From Chlamydiota bacterium (GTDB lineage Bacteria > Auribacterota > UBA3054 > B51-G9): 24,843 nt of DNA. The position numbers and the translations under genes are program-made. Positions 1-7,393 of this stretch are shown here, piece by piece (the stretch's first letter is position 1; each line of letters opens with the position of its first letter). The notes under the pieces are model-generated. The model did no database searches. It was not told the origin of the DNA and saw only the letters and a program-made list of their open reading frames with translations. The stretch covers positions 1-24,843 of the forward strand of contig JAUVKG010000003.1 of the NCBI GenBank assembly GCA_030596365.1, read 5' to 3'.

Positions 1-3000
1 ACAATGCCGGCGCCGGTGTATGGACTAACCACAACGCGATTCACGCTTGGGTTAATTATATAAACATTGATAAACCTTTTGGTGAGCAAGGAGATGTAGC
101 TGTTGCCGATGCTGATTATTTTAACGCTGAGATAGACACAAGTTTAATCACCCCTCCACTTGATTTATCCAATCACTCTTATATTGTTTTATATTATGAT
201 ACTGTTTATAACGACGCACACTGGCTTGATGATTATGCAGATGTTGATGTCAGTACAAATAACGGTTCCTCCTGGATAAATGTCCTTCACTGGGAAGGTG
301 AAAGTCAACGCAAATATGGTCCGGGAACAAATATAACAATTAATATCTCCGTGGCTGCAGGCTGTCCGAATGCTCTCATTCGTTTTCATTATTTCGGTCC
401 CGGAGATTACTGGTGGGAAATTGACAATGTAGTTATTCTTGCCGATACAATCGACCCGACAGAATTCAAAGCCGAAGGAGCCACGAAAACACAAATTGAT
501 CTGTCATGGATAACTAACGAAATCGGCGACGAAGTTATTATTGCGAGAAATCTGGCTGACAGTATCGGCACTCCGGCAGACGGTACATTTTACGGTGTAG
601 GAAATAACATTGGAAGCGGGTCGGTTATATATAAAGGCAATGAAGCCGGATATTACGATTCTAATTTTATTTTTGAAGCTACGGAATATTTTTACAAAAT
701 ATGGTCGGTAAATTCTAAAACGCAATATTCAGAAGGAGTTTCCGCAAGTGCTTCTTCATGTGTTGGAACTTTTCCATATATAGAATCTTTCGAATCAGGT
801 TTCGGTGTATGGCAGCATGTCGTTGATAACGACTTTGACTGGAAAAGACGAAGTGGAACCACTCCTTCTTCCTCAACCGGTCCGGCCGGCGGCGCCAACG
901 GCAGCGACTATTATATTTATACTGAAGCAACTAATCCCGGCAGTCCCAACAAAACTTTTTTAATTGAAGCTTCTTTTGATTTTATTACATCACCAAATCC
1001 TGAACTTGCATTCTTTTATCACATGTATGGAGAATATATGGGCAATTTGATTGTTGATGTCTGCGACGAGTCAGGCAACTGGCATTCCAACATCTGGGAA
1101 ATATCAGGTGAGCAGCAAATTTCTTATTCGGATCCCTGGAAACAAACAACAGTCGAAATGCAGCAATTCGGAGGACAATCTCCTGTGAAAATCAGATTCA
1201 GAGGAGTTACCGGCGATGACTATCATAGCGACATGGCTGTCGATTATATTACTATAACAAACCGGCCGGGCGGATTGTTTTTTACTCCGCCTTCGCAAAG
1301 CGGAAGCGGACATCTCGGCACTACTGTCCAATACGACATCAACGCTTTAAACCTTACGGGCGGCGATTCTGATTTTAATTTAACATACACAGGTTTTGGT
1401 GGCGGTGCAGGCTGGAACGAAACCGGTCCCGCAAATACAGGATTTTTAAATTATCGCACTTCCACAAATATTACTGTAAACGTAACTGTCGATCCGAACG
1501 CGGCCGCTTGGGAAGCGCACACATCAATTGTAACTTCAGTTTCAACAGACGGAATTTTTACAAACAGCTCCACAATAATTACTAAATGCGATTGGAATTA
1601 CGATATTTATTTTGAAAATTTCAACAAAGAATTTACATGGCCGGAAGGCTGGACAAATTATCATCTTGGACAGGTAGTTGAAGGCTGGTTTCACGGAATT
1701 GATAGATACCTGTTGCTTTGGGCTCCTGCGCACGACCCGGCTTACGGAGCGACTAACTGGTTTGTTTCCCCACCTATTGACTTTGGTACTGAAGCAAATC
1801 AAATCTATCTTGGCTTCTACTTTGCCCATGATTCCACTGTCCCCATGGACCACAAACAAAGCGTTTATGTTTCCACAGGCAGCAGAAATCCGGATGACGG
1901 CGACTATGTTAAAGTTGACGATATCGACTATCTTGTCGGCAGCGCTCAATGGCTTTATAACACTTTTGACCTATCCGCGTTTCACGGCAATTCAAATGTT
2001 TACATTGCGATAGATTACACAAGCGGAAACCCCATGATGGCTTTTGATGTAGTAACAATATCCGGCAGCAAAACCGGCGTGGATAACGCCGCGATAGATT
2101 CGCCAATTTCTTTTACTATTGATTCTTACCAATCAACTCCGGCAGTTACGGGTTCAATTTATATCGCCGGAAGCACGGGAACTTCAGGGCCCGCTACACA
2201 GGTTACCGCACAATTCGGTTACGGTTTCAGAAACTCTAACCCTTTTGACAATCAGGATTGGATTTGGGTTGATGCTGCTTATTCAGGTTCTGATGATATC
2301 CGTGACTTTTTCGTTTCATCTCCGGCTTTTCTTACTGTTGCAGGAGAACTTGATTACGCGTTCAGATTCAAAAATGGTGAATCTTCATGGATTTATGCCG
2401 ATACTGACGGAAGTTCAAATGGCTACTCAAAATCTTCCGCGGGAAAAATGACTGTAAACATGTTCGCGCCCAAAGGTGAATTAGTCAAAGAACAAACTAT
2501 GCCGGAAAATATCATTAACGCTTATTCTTCCGTTGACAATATATTTTATGACTATAGCGTCGCTGACGATTTTGAATTCACAGTTGACACCAAAGTGAAT
2601 TCTATCAGATGGAAAGGAATCTATTGGAGCAGTGGGCGTTCAGGAAATGAAACCGGTATCGTCCTTAAAGTTTATGCAAATAACTCCAGTGGAGGTGACC
2701 ATCCTGGCTCAGTTCTTTATTCGGAACTTGTTCCGGGATATTCCTGCGAACAGTTCATGAAAAACGATACCAGATACGGACTTAATATTTATAAATATCA
2801 TATTGATCTCGTTACTCCTTTCACAGCGAGTAAAAACACTAAATATTGGTTCTCCGTTCAGATGAAAGTTGCTGAAAGCAACGAATTCTGGGGGCAGCTC
2901 ACTACTCCTGACTCTATTTCCGGACAAAATGCCGCACAATCTGACGGCAGTACCTGGGGACTTGTCAACGATGACATCGGTTTCCAACTTTACGGCGATA

Positions 3001-4859
3001 TTACTAATTATGGTGAACTTGCGGGAACTGTTTCTCGCACCTATGATGGACAACCGCTTATTAATGCCAATATAAATATTACCGATGGTGGCGATAATTG
3101 GTCAACTTCAACAGGCAGCAATGGTGAGTATAACATTCTACTTCCGCTCGGAACTTATAGCGTTACCGCCGAAATAGCTAATTATCAATCTGAAACAGTT
3201 CCGGGAATTTCTTTTTCTTCTCATGAACAGGTTGTAACACAGAATTTCTCTCTTGAAAGTGCTATGTTGTATTATTCTCCAGGAGCGATTTCAAATACGA
3301 TGAGTTTAGGCAGCGTGGTTACAAACAAACTTACCATCACAAATGATGGGCCAATCGCGCTTTCGTACAACCTAACAATTACAACAGGTTCCTCCCCTGC
3401 AAATTCCCCCTTTGAAGGGGGAGCAAGGGGGATGTTAAATTCTCCGTTAAATAAAAGTATTCCGATAAAACTTAATTATGATTTAGAAAGCATATTTAAA
3501 AACAGCGCAGCTTCTCCTTTGGCACCACCAGATAAAATTGTTAATTCTATTAAACTGCCAATTATTTTGGAAAACGAAGAAGCTGACAGTAATTTTGACT
3601 GCTACGCTGTAAACCTGAACGTTGCGCCGGCGAGATTTGTAAAATTCAATTCCGGAAGTCCCGATACTTTTACTTTGGACATCCAACTCGCAATTAATTA
3701 TACAGAACTTATTTGCGCGGGCGATTTTATTCTCGGAGATTTTGGCTACATGTACGGAATTAAATTTTATGGCCGTGAACTTATTAAAATTTCCACTACT
3801 GATGCTTCTATTACTTCTCTCGGTATTTTATATCCCGCTGTAAACGGAAGCGAAGTCTGGACGGGAATGACTGCCGCGCCAAACGGCGATGTTTTCGGCG
3901 TTACTTCTGATGGTTCCTTTTCCCGCCTTTACAAAATTGATATCGCTACTTGTTCGGCAACTCTAATTGGAACTATTACTTCCCAACCATTAGTTATTGA
4001 TATCGCTATAAATACGAAAGGAGAACTCTTCGGGATAGATATCATTAACAATCTCCTTGTTAAAATTAATACCGAAACCGCAACGCCAACTGTTGTCGGA
4101 AACATTGGCATCAATGCTAATTACGCGCAGGGATTAGACTTCAATGACTCAGACGGAATACTTTATTATGCTGCCTACTCAACAAATTACGGCGGACAAC
4201 TTCGCACCGTAAATACTGATACTGGCGCAACAACTTCTCTCGGTTCTTTCTCTTCAGGTTACGAACTCGATGCGCTTGCTATTCCAAAATATGTGTCAGC
4301 TTCGTGGGTTTCTCTCAGTCAGAATTCAGGAACTATTCCGCCTGATTCGACAACGCATCTTGATGTTATTTTTGATGCGGGAGCCGTTTCAAATTTCGGT
4401 ACTTACAACTCCGAAATTGTTTTCTTTGGAAATTATATTAATACGGTTCCGAATATGCCGTTGACGATGGAACTGTTATCAATTCCAATCCTTACCGCTC
4501 CAATGACGCAGGATTTCGGCGACGTTGAATTGTACATAACATCATCTGTACCGCTTATAGTTGGGAATGCCGGTGCCGGTGTTCTTACGGGTACCGTTCA
4601 GAATATTGTTTCACCGTTTTTTATCAGCGGAGATACCAACTACTTTATTCCGGCTTACTCGAATATCACGCTTTACACATTTTTTGTTTCTGAAGCAGAG
4701 GGCGATTTCATACAAAACGTACAATTAACCGGTGGTGGAGGAAAAACAGTTGTTTTCATAGGTAATGCAATCCCGGAACCGGTGGGGATATGGATTATTG
4801 GATTTTTGGAATTATGGATTATTGGAAGAAATCGGAGGAAATTTAATTCAAAGAATTAA
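1..4859 (+). CDS. Giant secreted multidomain protein with PEP-CTERM-like tail (5' end outside window)
   Basis: The frame is open from the left edge (first full codon at 3) to TAA at 4857-4859, about 1618 residues, so the signal peptide lies outside. A GTG at 351 is internal, not the start. Domains, numbered from codon 3: a MAM/choice-of-anchor-J-like sandwich (1-146), a fibronectin-III-like stretch (150-250), a second MAM-like domain (253-420), a choice-of-anchor-J-like domain (534-692), a W/Y-rich domain resembling glycan-binding X25-type modules (699-819), a carboxypeptidase-regulatory-like domain (1005-1085), a propeller-like segment with repeating SLG/TLIG strands (1239-1430) and a final choice-of-anchor-D-like sandwich. 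The end has IPEP, a hydrophobic helix and an RNRRK basic tail, the layout of PEP-CTERM sorting signals processed by exosortase. The likely role is a surface or exported adhesin or glycan-binding protein; no catalytic motif was seen. Domain names come from sequence resemblance only. Confidence 0.85.
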   Translation, partial: NAGAGVWTNHNAIHAWVNYINIDKPFGEQGDVAVADADYFNAEIDTSLITPPLDLSNHSYIVLYYDTVYNDAHWLDDYADVDVSTNNGSSWINVLHWEGESQRKYGPGTNITINISVAAGCPNALIRFHYFGPGDYWWEIDNVVILADTIDPTEFKAEGATKTQIDLSWITNEIGDEVIIARNLADSIGTPADGTFYGVGNNIGSGSVIYKGNEAGYYDSNFIFEATEYFYKIWSVNSKTQYSEGVSASASSCVGTFPYIESFESGFGVWQHVVDNDFDWKRRSGTTPSSSTGPAGGANGSDYYIYTEATNPGSPNKTFLIEASFDFITSPNPELAFFYHMYGEYMGNLIVDVCDESGNWHSNIWEISGEQQISYSDPWKQTTVEMQQFGGQSPVKIRFRGVTGDDYHSDMAVDYITITNRPGGLFFTPPSQSGSGHLGTTVQYDINALNLTGGDSDFNLTYTGFGGGAGWNETGPANTGFLNYRTSTNITVNVTVDPNAAAWEAHTSIVTSVSTDGIFTNSSTIITKCDWNYDIYFENFNKEFTWPEGWTNYHLGQVVEGWFHGIDRYLLLWAPAHDPAYGATNWFVSPPIDFGTEANQIYLGFYFAHDSTVPMDHKQSVYVSTGSRNPDDGDYVKVDDIDYLVGSAQWLYNTFDLSAFHGNSNVYIAIDYTSGNPMMAFDVVTISGSKTGVDNAAIDSPISFTIDSYQSTPAVTGSIYIAGSTGTSGPATQVTAQFGYGFRNSNPFDNQDWIWVDAAYSGSDDIRDFFVSSPAFLTVAGELDYAFRFKNGESSWIYADTDGSSNGYSKSSAGKMTVNMFAPKGELVKEQTMPENIINAYSSVDNIFYDYSVADDFEFTVDTKVNSIRWKGIYWSSGRSGNETGIVLKVYANNSSGGDHPGSVLYSELVPGYSCEQFMKNDTRYGLNIYKYHIDLVTPFTASKNTKYWFSVQMKVAESNEFWGQLTTPDSISGQNAAQSDGSTWGLVNDDIGFQLYGDITNYGELAGTVSRTYDGQPLINANINITDGGDNWSTSTGSNGEYNILLPLGTYSVTAEIANYQSETVPGISFSSHEQVVTQNFSLESAMLYYSPGAISNTMSLGSVVTNKLTITNDGPIALSYNLTITTGSSPANSPFEGGARGMLNSPLNKSIPIKLNYDLESIFKNSAASPLAPPDKIVNSIKLPIILENEEADSNFDCYAVNLNVAPARFVKFNSGSPDTFTLDIQLAINYTELICAGDFILGDFGYMYGIKFYGRELIKISTTDASITSLGILYPAVNGSEVWTGMTAAPNGDVFGVTSDGSFSRLYKIDIATCSATLIGTITSQPLVIDIAINTKGELFGIDIINNLLVKINTETATPTVVGNIGINANYAQGLDFNDSDGILYYAAYSTNYGGQLRTVNTDTGATTSLGSFSSGYELDALAIPKYVSASWVSLSQNSGTIPPDSTTHLDVIFDAGAVSNFGTYNSEIVFFGNYINTVPNMPLTMELLSIPILTAPMTQDFGDVELYITSSVPLIVGNAGAGVLTGTVQNIVSPFFISGDTNYFIPAYSNITLYTFFVSEAEGDFIQNVQLTGGGGKTVVFIGNAIPEPVGIWIIGFLELWIIGRNRRKFNSKN
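3404..3438 (+). repeat. GC-rich palindromic repeat inserted in frame in the giant gene
   Basis: A CCCCCTT stem, 2-base loop and AAGGGGG, followed by a further AGGGGGAT copy, sits inside the reading frame and adds residues reading SPFEGGARGM. It is unlike the T/N/S-rich beta-strand sequence around it. Similar C5/G5 hairpins lie between genes at 12611-12640, suggesting a dispersed element that landed in frame. The peptide resembles ones I recall from other genomes carrying such repeats, but I could not check this. Confidence 0.6.
4792..4831 (+). repeat. 8-bp tandem repeat encoding the PEP-CTERM helix
   Basis: GGA recurs at 4792, 4800, 4808, 4816 and 4824, exactly 8 bp apart, with units close to GGATTATT. 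Three units make 24 bp, so the encoded protein repeats every 8 residues (WIIGFLEL, then WIIGRNRR). The tract lies within the hydrophobic helix and basic tail after the PEP motif. Confidence 0.75.
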
Positions 4860-4870
4860 ATTATACCTCT

Positions 4871-4899
4871 TTGAATTCCCAATGCATTTCTGGTAAAAT
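4871..4899 (+). promoter_or_regulatory. Candidate lipB promoter, possibly leaderless
   Basis: TTGAAT (4871-4876), a 17-bp spacer and TAAAAT (4894-4899). Transcription would begin at about 4906, which is the A of the lipB ATG. No Shine-Dalgarno sequence precedes the ATG, which agrees with a leaderless mRNA. The -35 matches consensus at only 4 of 6 positions. Confidence 0.45.
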
Positions 4900-4905
4900 T
4901 ATCCT

Positions 4906-5598
4906 ATGTCAAATATTAATGTTATAAATTGGGGATTGAAAAATTATTCCACCGCCCTTGACGAACAAAGACAATTAAGAGAACTGCGTTCAGAAAATAA
5001 AATCGGCGATACCCTTATTCTAACTCAACACCAGCCGGTTATGACTATCGGACGAAGCGGGTCGGAAGAAAATATAAAAGTTAACCGCGCTTTCCTTGCG
5101 TCTAAAGGTATTGATGTTGTTGATGTAGAACGAGGAGGCGATATTACTTATCACGGTCCGGGGCAGTTAATCGCGTATCCTATTTTTCACCTTCCACCTG
5201 ATGTTCGTGATGTAAAAAAATTCATTCGCGCAATTGAACAGGTTGTTGTGAAAACATGCCGGGATTTCGGTGCTCCGGCCGTTACGATTGAAGGATTAAC
5301 AGGTGTATGGATTAGTGATAAAGAAATTGAACCGCTGCATCTTGAAGAATGGACCGGAGAGAAAAAAATATCATCACTTGGGTTAGCATTTAAACGATGG
5401 ACAAGTTATCATGGAGTTTCATTCAATATAAATATTGATCTCGAACCGTTTTCTTACATACATCTTTGCGGATTAAAAGGAAAGGAAGCGACCTCGCTTT
5501 CAAAAGTTCTAGACAAAGAAATTGATTTTGAGAAAGTTGAGTCAGTATTTGTAAAACATATGAAAGTAATGTGGGAAAATTTCTTGAAATCATTTTGA
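4906..5598 (+). CDS. lipB: Octanoyltransferase LipB
   Basis: Transfers octanoate from octanoyl-ACP to the lipoyl domains of 2-oxoacid dehydrogenases and GcvH, the first step of endogenous lipoate synthesis in the cytoplasm. The 230-residue product has the family signature RGGDITYHGPGQL (77-88), the active-site region with Lys154 in KISSLG and the acyl-thioester cysteine at 188 in HLCG, plus SYHG (167-170). The segment between GVWI and the catalytic lysine is longer than I expect for LipB, with an acidic EPLHLEEW insert. The start is ATG 4906: no earlier in-frame start fits, and the N-terminus begins at the expected first strand. It stands alone. No lipA is seen in the window. Confidence 0.96.
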   Translation: MSNINVINWGLKNYSTALDEQRQLRELRSENKIGDTLILTQHQPVMTIGRSGSEENIKVNRAFLASKGIDVVDVERGGDITYHGPGQLIAYPIFHLPPDVRDVKKFIRAIEQVVVKTCRDFGAPAVTIEGLTGVWISDKEIEPLHLEEWTGEKKISSLGLAFKRWTSYHGVSFNINIDLEPFSYIHLCGLKGKEATSLSKVLDKEIDFEKVESVFVKHMKVMWENFLKSF

Positions 5599-5644
5599 CA
5601 CGGATGAACATGAAAAGTGTTAACCACGAAAAACACAAAAGACT

Positions 5645-5804
5645 TTAACCACGAATGGACACAAATGGACACTAATCTTTAAATTAGTTTTTATAGTTTA
5701 TGAAATTAAAATAAAAATTATTTTGCTTTGAAACTATCATTTTGATATTAATTATTTTGACTTAAAAAATAAAATTCGTGTTTATTGGTGTCCATTCGTG
5801 GTAA
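5645..5804. repeat. Inverted-repeat element with TTAACCACGAATGGACA arms
   Basis: The left arm (5645-5676) begins TTAACCACGAATGGACAC. The right arm (5774-5804) is its imperfect inverse, ATTCG...CATTCGTGGTAA. The AT-rich core has no coding potential. A partial extra copy of the arm starts at 5630, and another partial copy lies at 5812-5825. It could form a long hairpin in RNA or single-stranded DNA. I recall this motif from intergenic DNA of unrelated bacteria, so it is probably a widespread repeat. Confidence 0.7.
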
Positions 5805-5840
5805 AAAAAAATTCAAGTCCATTAGTGGAAAAAAAATAAT

Positions 5841-5869
5841 TTGACATTCTCCATTATTTTTGATAATAT
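5841..5869 (+). promoter_or_regulatory. Candidate promoter in the lipB-mazG gap
   Basis: A perfect TTGACA (5841-5846), a 17-bp spacer and TAATAT (5864-5869). The -10 matches at 4 of 6 positions; GATAAT at 5862 is an alternative with a 15-bp spacer. It points to the palindrome at 5871 and the small ORF at 5913, and could also serve mazG about 400 bp downstream. Confidence 0.4.
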
Positions 5870-5870
5870 A

Positions 5871-5892
5871 CATTGAATAAATTTATTCAATG
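5871..5892. promoter_or_regulatory. Perfect 22-bp palindrome, operator candidate
   Basis: Half-sites CATTGAATAAA and TTTATTCAATG are perfect inverses with no loop. The site abuts the -10 of the preceding promoter candidate, at about the expected transcription start. This placement suits a dimeric repressor, but no regulator gene is next to it. Confidence 0.45.
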
Positions 5893-5912
5893 GCTAATAT
5901 ATAAACTTAATT

Positions 5913-5972
5913 ATGGCGGATAAATGGCGGATAAAATACCGGGAATTAATTGATTTAAACACGAATAAATAA
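5913..5972 (+). other. Truncated small ORF (19 codons) running into a repeat
   Basis: ATG at 5913 opens MADKWRIKYRELID before the frame enters the repeat arm at 5956 and stops at TAA 5970-5972. The 11-bp ATGGCGGATAA occurs twice in tandem (5913-5923 and 5924-5934). The first 14 residues look like ordinary protein, and the rest is encoded by the repeat. It may be the stump of a gene cut off by the repeat, but it is too short to identify and may be chance. Confidence 0.25.
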
Positions 5973-6191
5973 AATTTAACCACATAAGGGACATAGTAAC
6001 ACATAAGAGAAATAAATTAATTTTACAAATTATAAATAAAAAAACTTAGAGTCTTATTGGCAATAATAAAAAAAGCCACCAAGATACAAAAAATTATTCT
6101 GTCGCAAATTATTCTGTCACAGAAAAAAATAAAAATAAAACTTATGTTTTCTTATGTTTCTTATGTGGTAAAAAAATTAAATTCGTGTTTA
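5956..6191. repeat. Second inverted-repeat element, TTAACCACATAAG type
   Basis: The left arm (5956-6007) carries AAACACGAAT and TTAACCACATAAG with repeated ACATAAG. The right arm (6141-6191) is its imperfect inverse, with CTTATGT repeated three times, CTTATGTGGTAA and ATTCGTGTTTA. A further copy of the ATTCG...TTCGTGGTAA arm at 6181-6212 matches 5774-5804 with about one mismatch. ORFs in this stretch are repeat-derived. With the element at 5645 it accounts for most of the 664-bp gap. Confidence 0.65.
6093..6118 (+). repeat. 15-bp-spaced pair of ATTATTCTGTC cores
   Basis: The 11-bp core occurs at 6093-6103 and again at 6108-6118, exactly 15 bp apart. It has the same spacing and nearly the same core (inverse of GACAGAATCAT) as the arms at 8264-8382 and the pair at 19986-20009. 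Confidence 0.55.
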
Positions 6192-6262
6192 TTGGTGTCT
6201 ATTCGTGGTAAAAAAAATAAATTTGTGAAATTCGTGTCTAAATAAATTAGGAGTAAATTATA

Positions 6263-7048
6263 ATGAGTGTTAATGGAGAAAAATTCGAGAAATTGATGGA
6301 AGTGATGAAAACTCTGCGCAGCCCGGGCGGTTGTCCATGGGATGTAGAGCAAACACATGAATCAATAACAATGGGCTTTGTTGAAGAGTTATATGAATTT
6401 ATTGAAGCTGTTGAAGATAAAGATATTGAAACAATGAAAGAAGAATTAGGTGACCTGTGTCTTCACATTGTTTTTCAAGTCCAAATTGCAAAAGAAAATG
6501 GTGAGTTTACAATGGCGGAAGTTTTAGATAGTATTATTGAAAAATTAATCCGCAGACATCCTCACGTATTCAGTGATGTAAAAGTTAAAAACTCAAATGA
6601 GGTAGTTGTAAACTGGGATGATATTAAAAAACAGGAAAAACAAAAACAACATAGAAAGTCTGTTGTTGATGGTATCCCACGCCACCTGCCGGCATTAAGC
6701 AAAGCGCGGAAAGTACAAATCAAAGCCAGAAAAGTCGGATTTGACTGGGATAAAGTTGAGGATGTTATCCTTAAAATTAAAGAAGAATTCAATGAATTAT
6801 ACGAAGCAATAGAAGAAAAAAATCAGGAGCATATTAACGAAGAACTTGGAGATGTGCTTTTTTCTGTTGTAAACCTTTCGCGATTCTTAGACGTTGAACC
6901 TGAACGTGCGCTGCATAATACTGTAAGAAAATTTATGAGTAGATTCCGCGCAATTGAAAACGCTTTAGAAGAAAAAGGAACAACAGTTCAAGAAGCTTCT
7001 TTTGAAGAAATGGACTCGCTGTGGGATCAAGTTAAGGAAGAAGAGTAA
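6263..7048 (+). CDS. mazG: Nucleoside triphosphate pyrophosphohydrolase MazG
   Basis: Hydrolyses NTPs and dNTPs to the monophosphate and pyrophosphate, a house-cleaning role in the cytoplasm. The 261-residue product has the full two-domain form. The N-terminal domain carries GGCPWDVEQTH (about 22-32) with the metal-binding helix VEELYEFIEAVED and EELGDL. The C-terminal domain carries the matching EEFNELYEAIEE and EELGDVLFSVVN (about 170-215), where Mg2+-binding acidic residues of the family lie. WDDIKKQEK links them, as in E. coli MazG. The start is ATG 6263 with AGGAG about 10 bp upstream, one of the few good ribosome-binding sites in the window. It is monocistronic, between two repeat regions. 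Confidence 0.95.
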   Translation: MSVNGEKFEKLMEVMKTLRSPGGCPWDVEQTHESITMGFVEELYEFIEAVEDKDIETMKEELGDLCLHIVFQVQIAKENGEFTMAEVLDSIIEKLIRRHPHVFSDVKVKNSNEVVVNWDDIKKQEKQKQHRKSVVDGIPRHLPALSKARKVQIKARKVGFDWDKVEDVILKIKEEFNELYEAIEEKNQEHINEELGDVLFSVVNLSRFLDVEPERALHNTVRKFMSRFRAIENALEEKGTTVQEASFEEMDSLWDQVKEEE

Positions 7049-7055
7049 GCCGGTG

Positions 7056-7129
7056 AATTTTGGATTTTAGATTTGTGATTTTAGATTGAAGGTATGAAGG
7101 TGTGAAGGTGTCAGGTGTGAAGGCGTCAG
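7056..7129 (+). repeat. 7-bp then 8-bp tandem tract after mazG
   Basis: From 7056 five consecutive 7-bp units occur (close to GATTTTA; GAT phases at 7063, 7070, 7077 and 7084). From 7091 the period changes to 8 bp with GGTGTGAA-type units (7091, 7099, then a 7-bp one at 7107, 7114, 7122). No coding sense. Confidence 0.7.
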
Positions 7130-7146
7130 TAGGGGCATCCCTTGTG

Positions 7147-7276
7147 GTTGCCCTAATTCAGGTGTCAGAGGTCAGAGGTCAGGTTGCCCTAATTCAGGTG
7201 TCAGAGGTCAGAGGTCAGGTTGCCCTAATTCAGGTGTCAGAGGTCAGAGGTCAGAGGTCAGGTTGCCCTAATTCAG
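7147..7276 (+). repeat. 36-bp tandem repeat array with internal heptamers
   Basis: Units begin at 7147, 7183, 7219 and 7262 (last partial). Each has GTTGCCCTAATTCAG followed by GTGTCAG and AGGTCAG heptamers. The third unit is 43 bp because it has one extra AGGTCAG, so the heptamer is the growing unit. The repeats are direct and contiguous with no unique spacers, so this is not CRISPR. Confidence 0.8.
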
Positions 7277-7353
7277 GTATCAAGCATCCAGCATCCAGTA
7301 TCAAGTATCCAGCATCAAGTTCGGACCACGGACCACGGATTACGGATTACCAT
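7277..7353 (+). repeat. Eleven in-phase heptamers with changing unit
   Basis: Every 7 bp from 7277 the sequence reads as a variant of GCATCCA or GTATCAA (six units), then GTTCGGA, then CCACGGA twice, then TTACGGA and TTACCAT. The 7-bp phase is kept while the unit changes. It joins the 36-bp array on the left and the palindrome at 7353 on the right. Confidence 0.75.
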
Positions 7354-7393
7354 CCCGAGACGCTTGCGTACTCGGGATTCGCGCTAAAGCGCG
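7353..7393. repeat. Two small GC-rich hairpins overlapping the SDR gene end
   Basis: TCCCGAG (7353-7359) pairs with CTCGGGA (7371-7377). Then CGCGCT, AA, AGCGCG forms a tight 6-bp stem at 7380-7393. The first stem recurs at 8510-8530. The second has the same CTAAAG centre as 8491-8504 and 24039-24050. The SDR stop codon (7384-7386) lies in the second stem. Confidence 0.6.

Noticed and set aside
6057..6245. 62-codon ORF upstream of mazG
   Set aside because: Composed of repeat arms and A/T runs; it crosses both the 15-bp doublet and the ATTCGTG copies.
7147..7276. Possible CRISPR array (36-bp direct repeats)
   Set aside because: Repeats are contiguous with no spacers, the unit varies by whole heptamers, and no cas gene is nearby.
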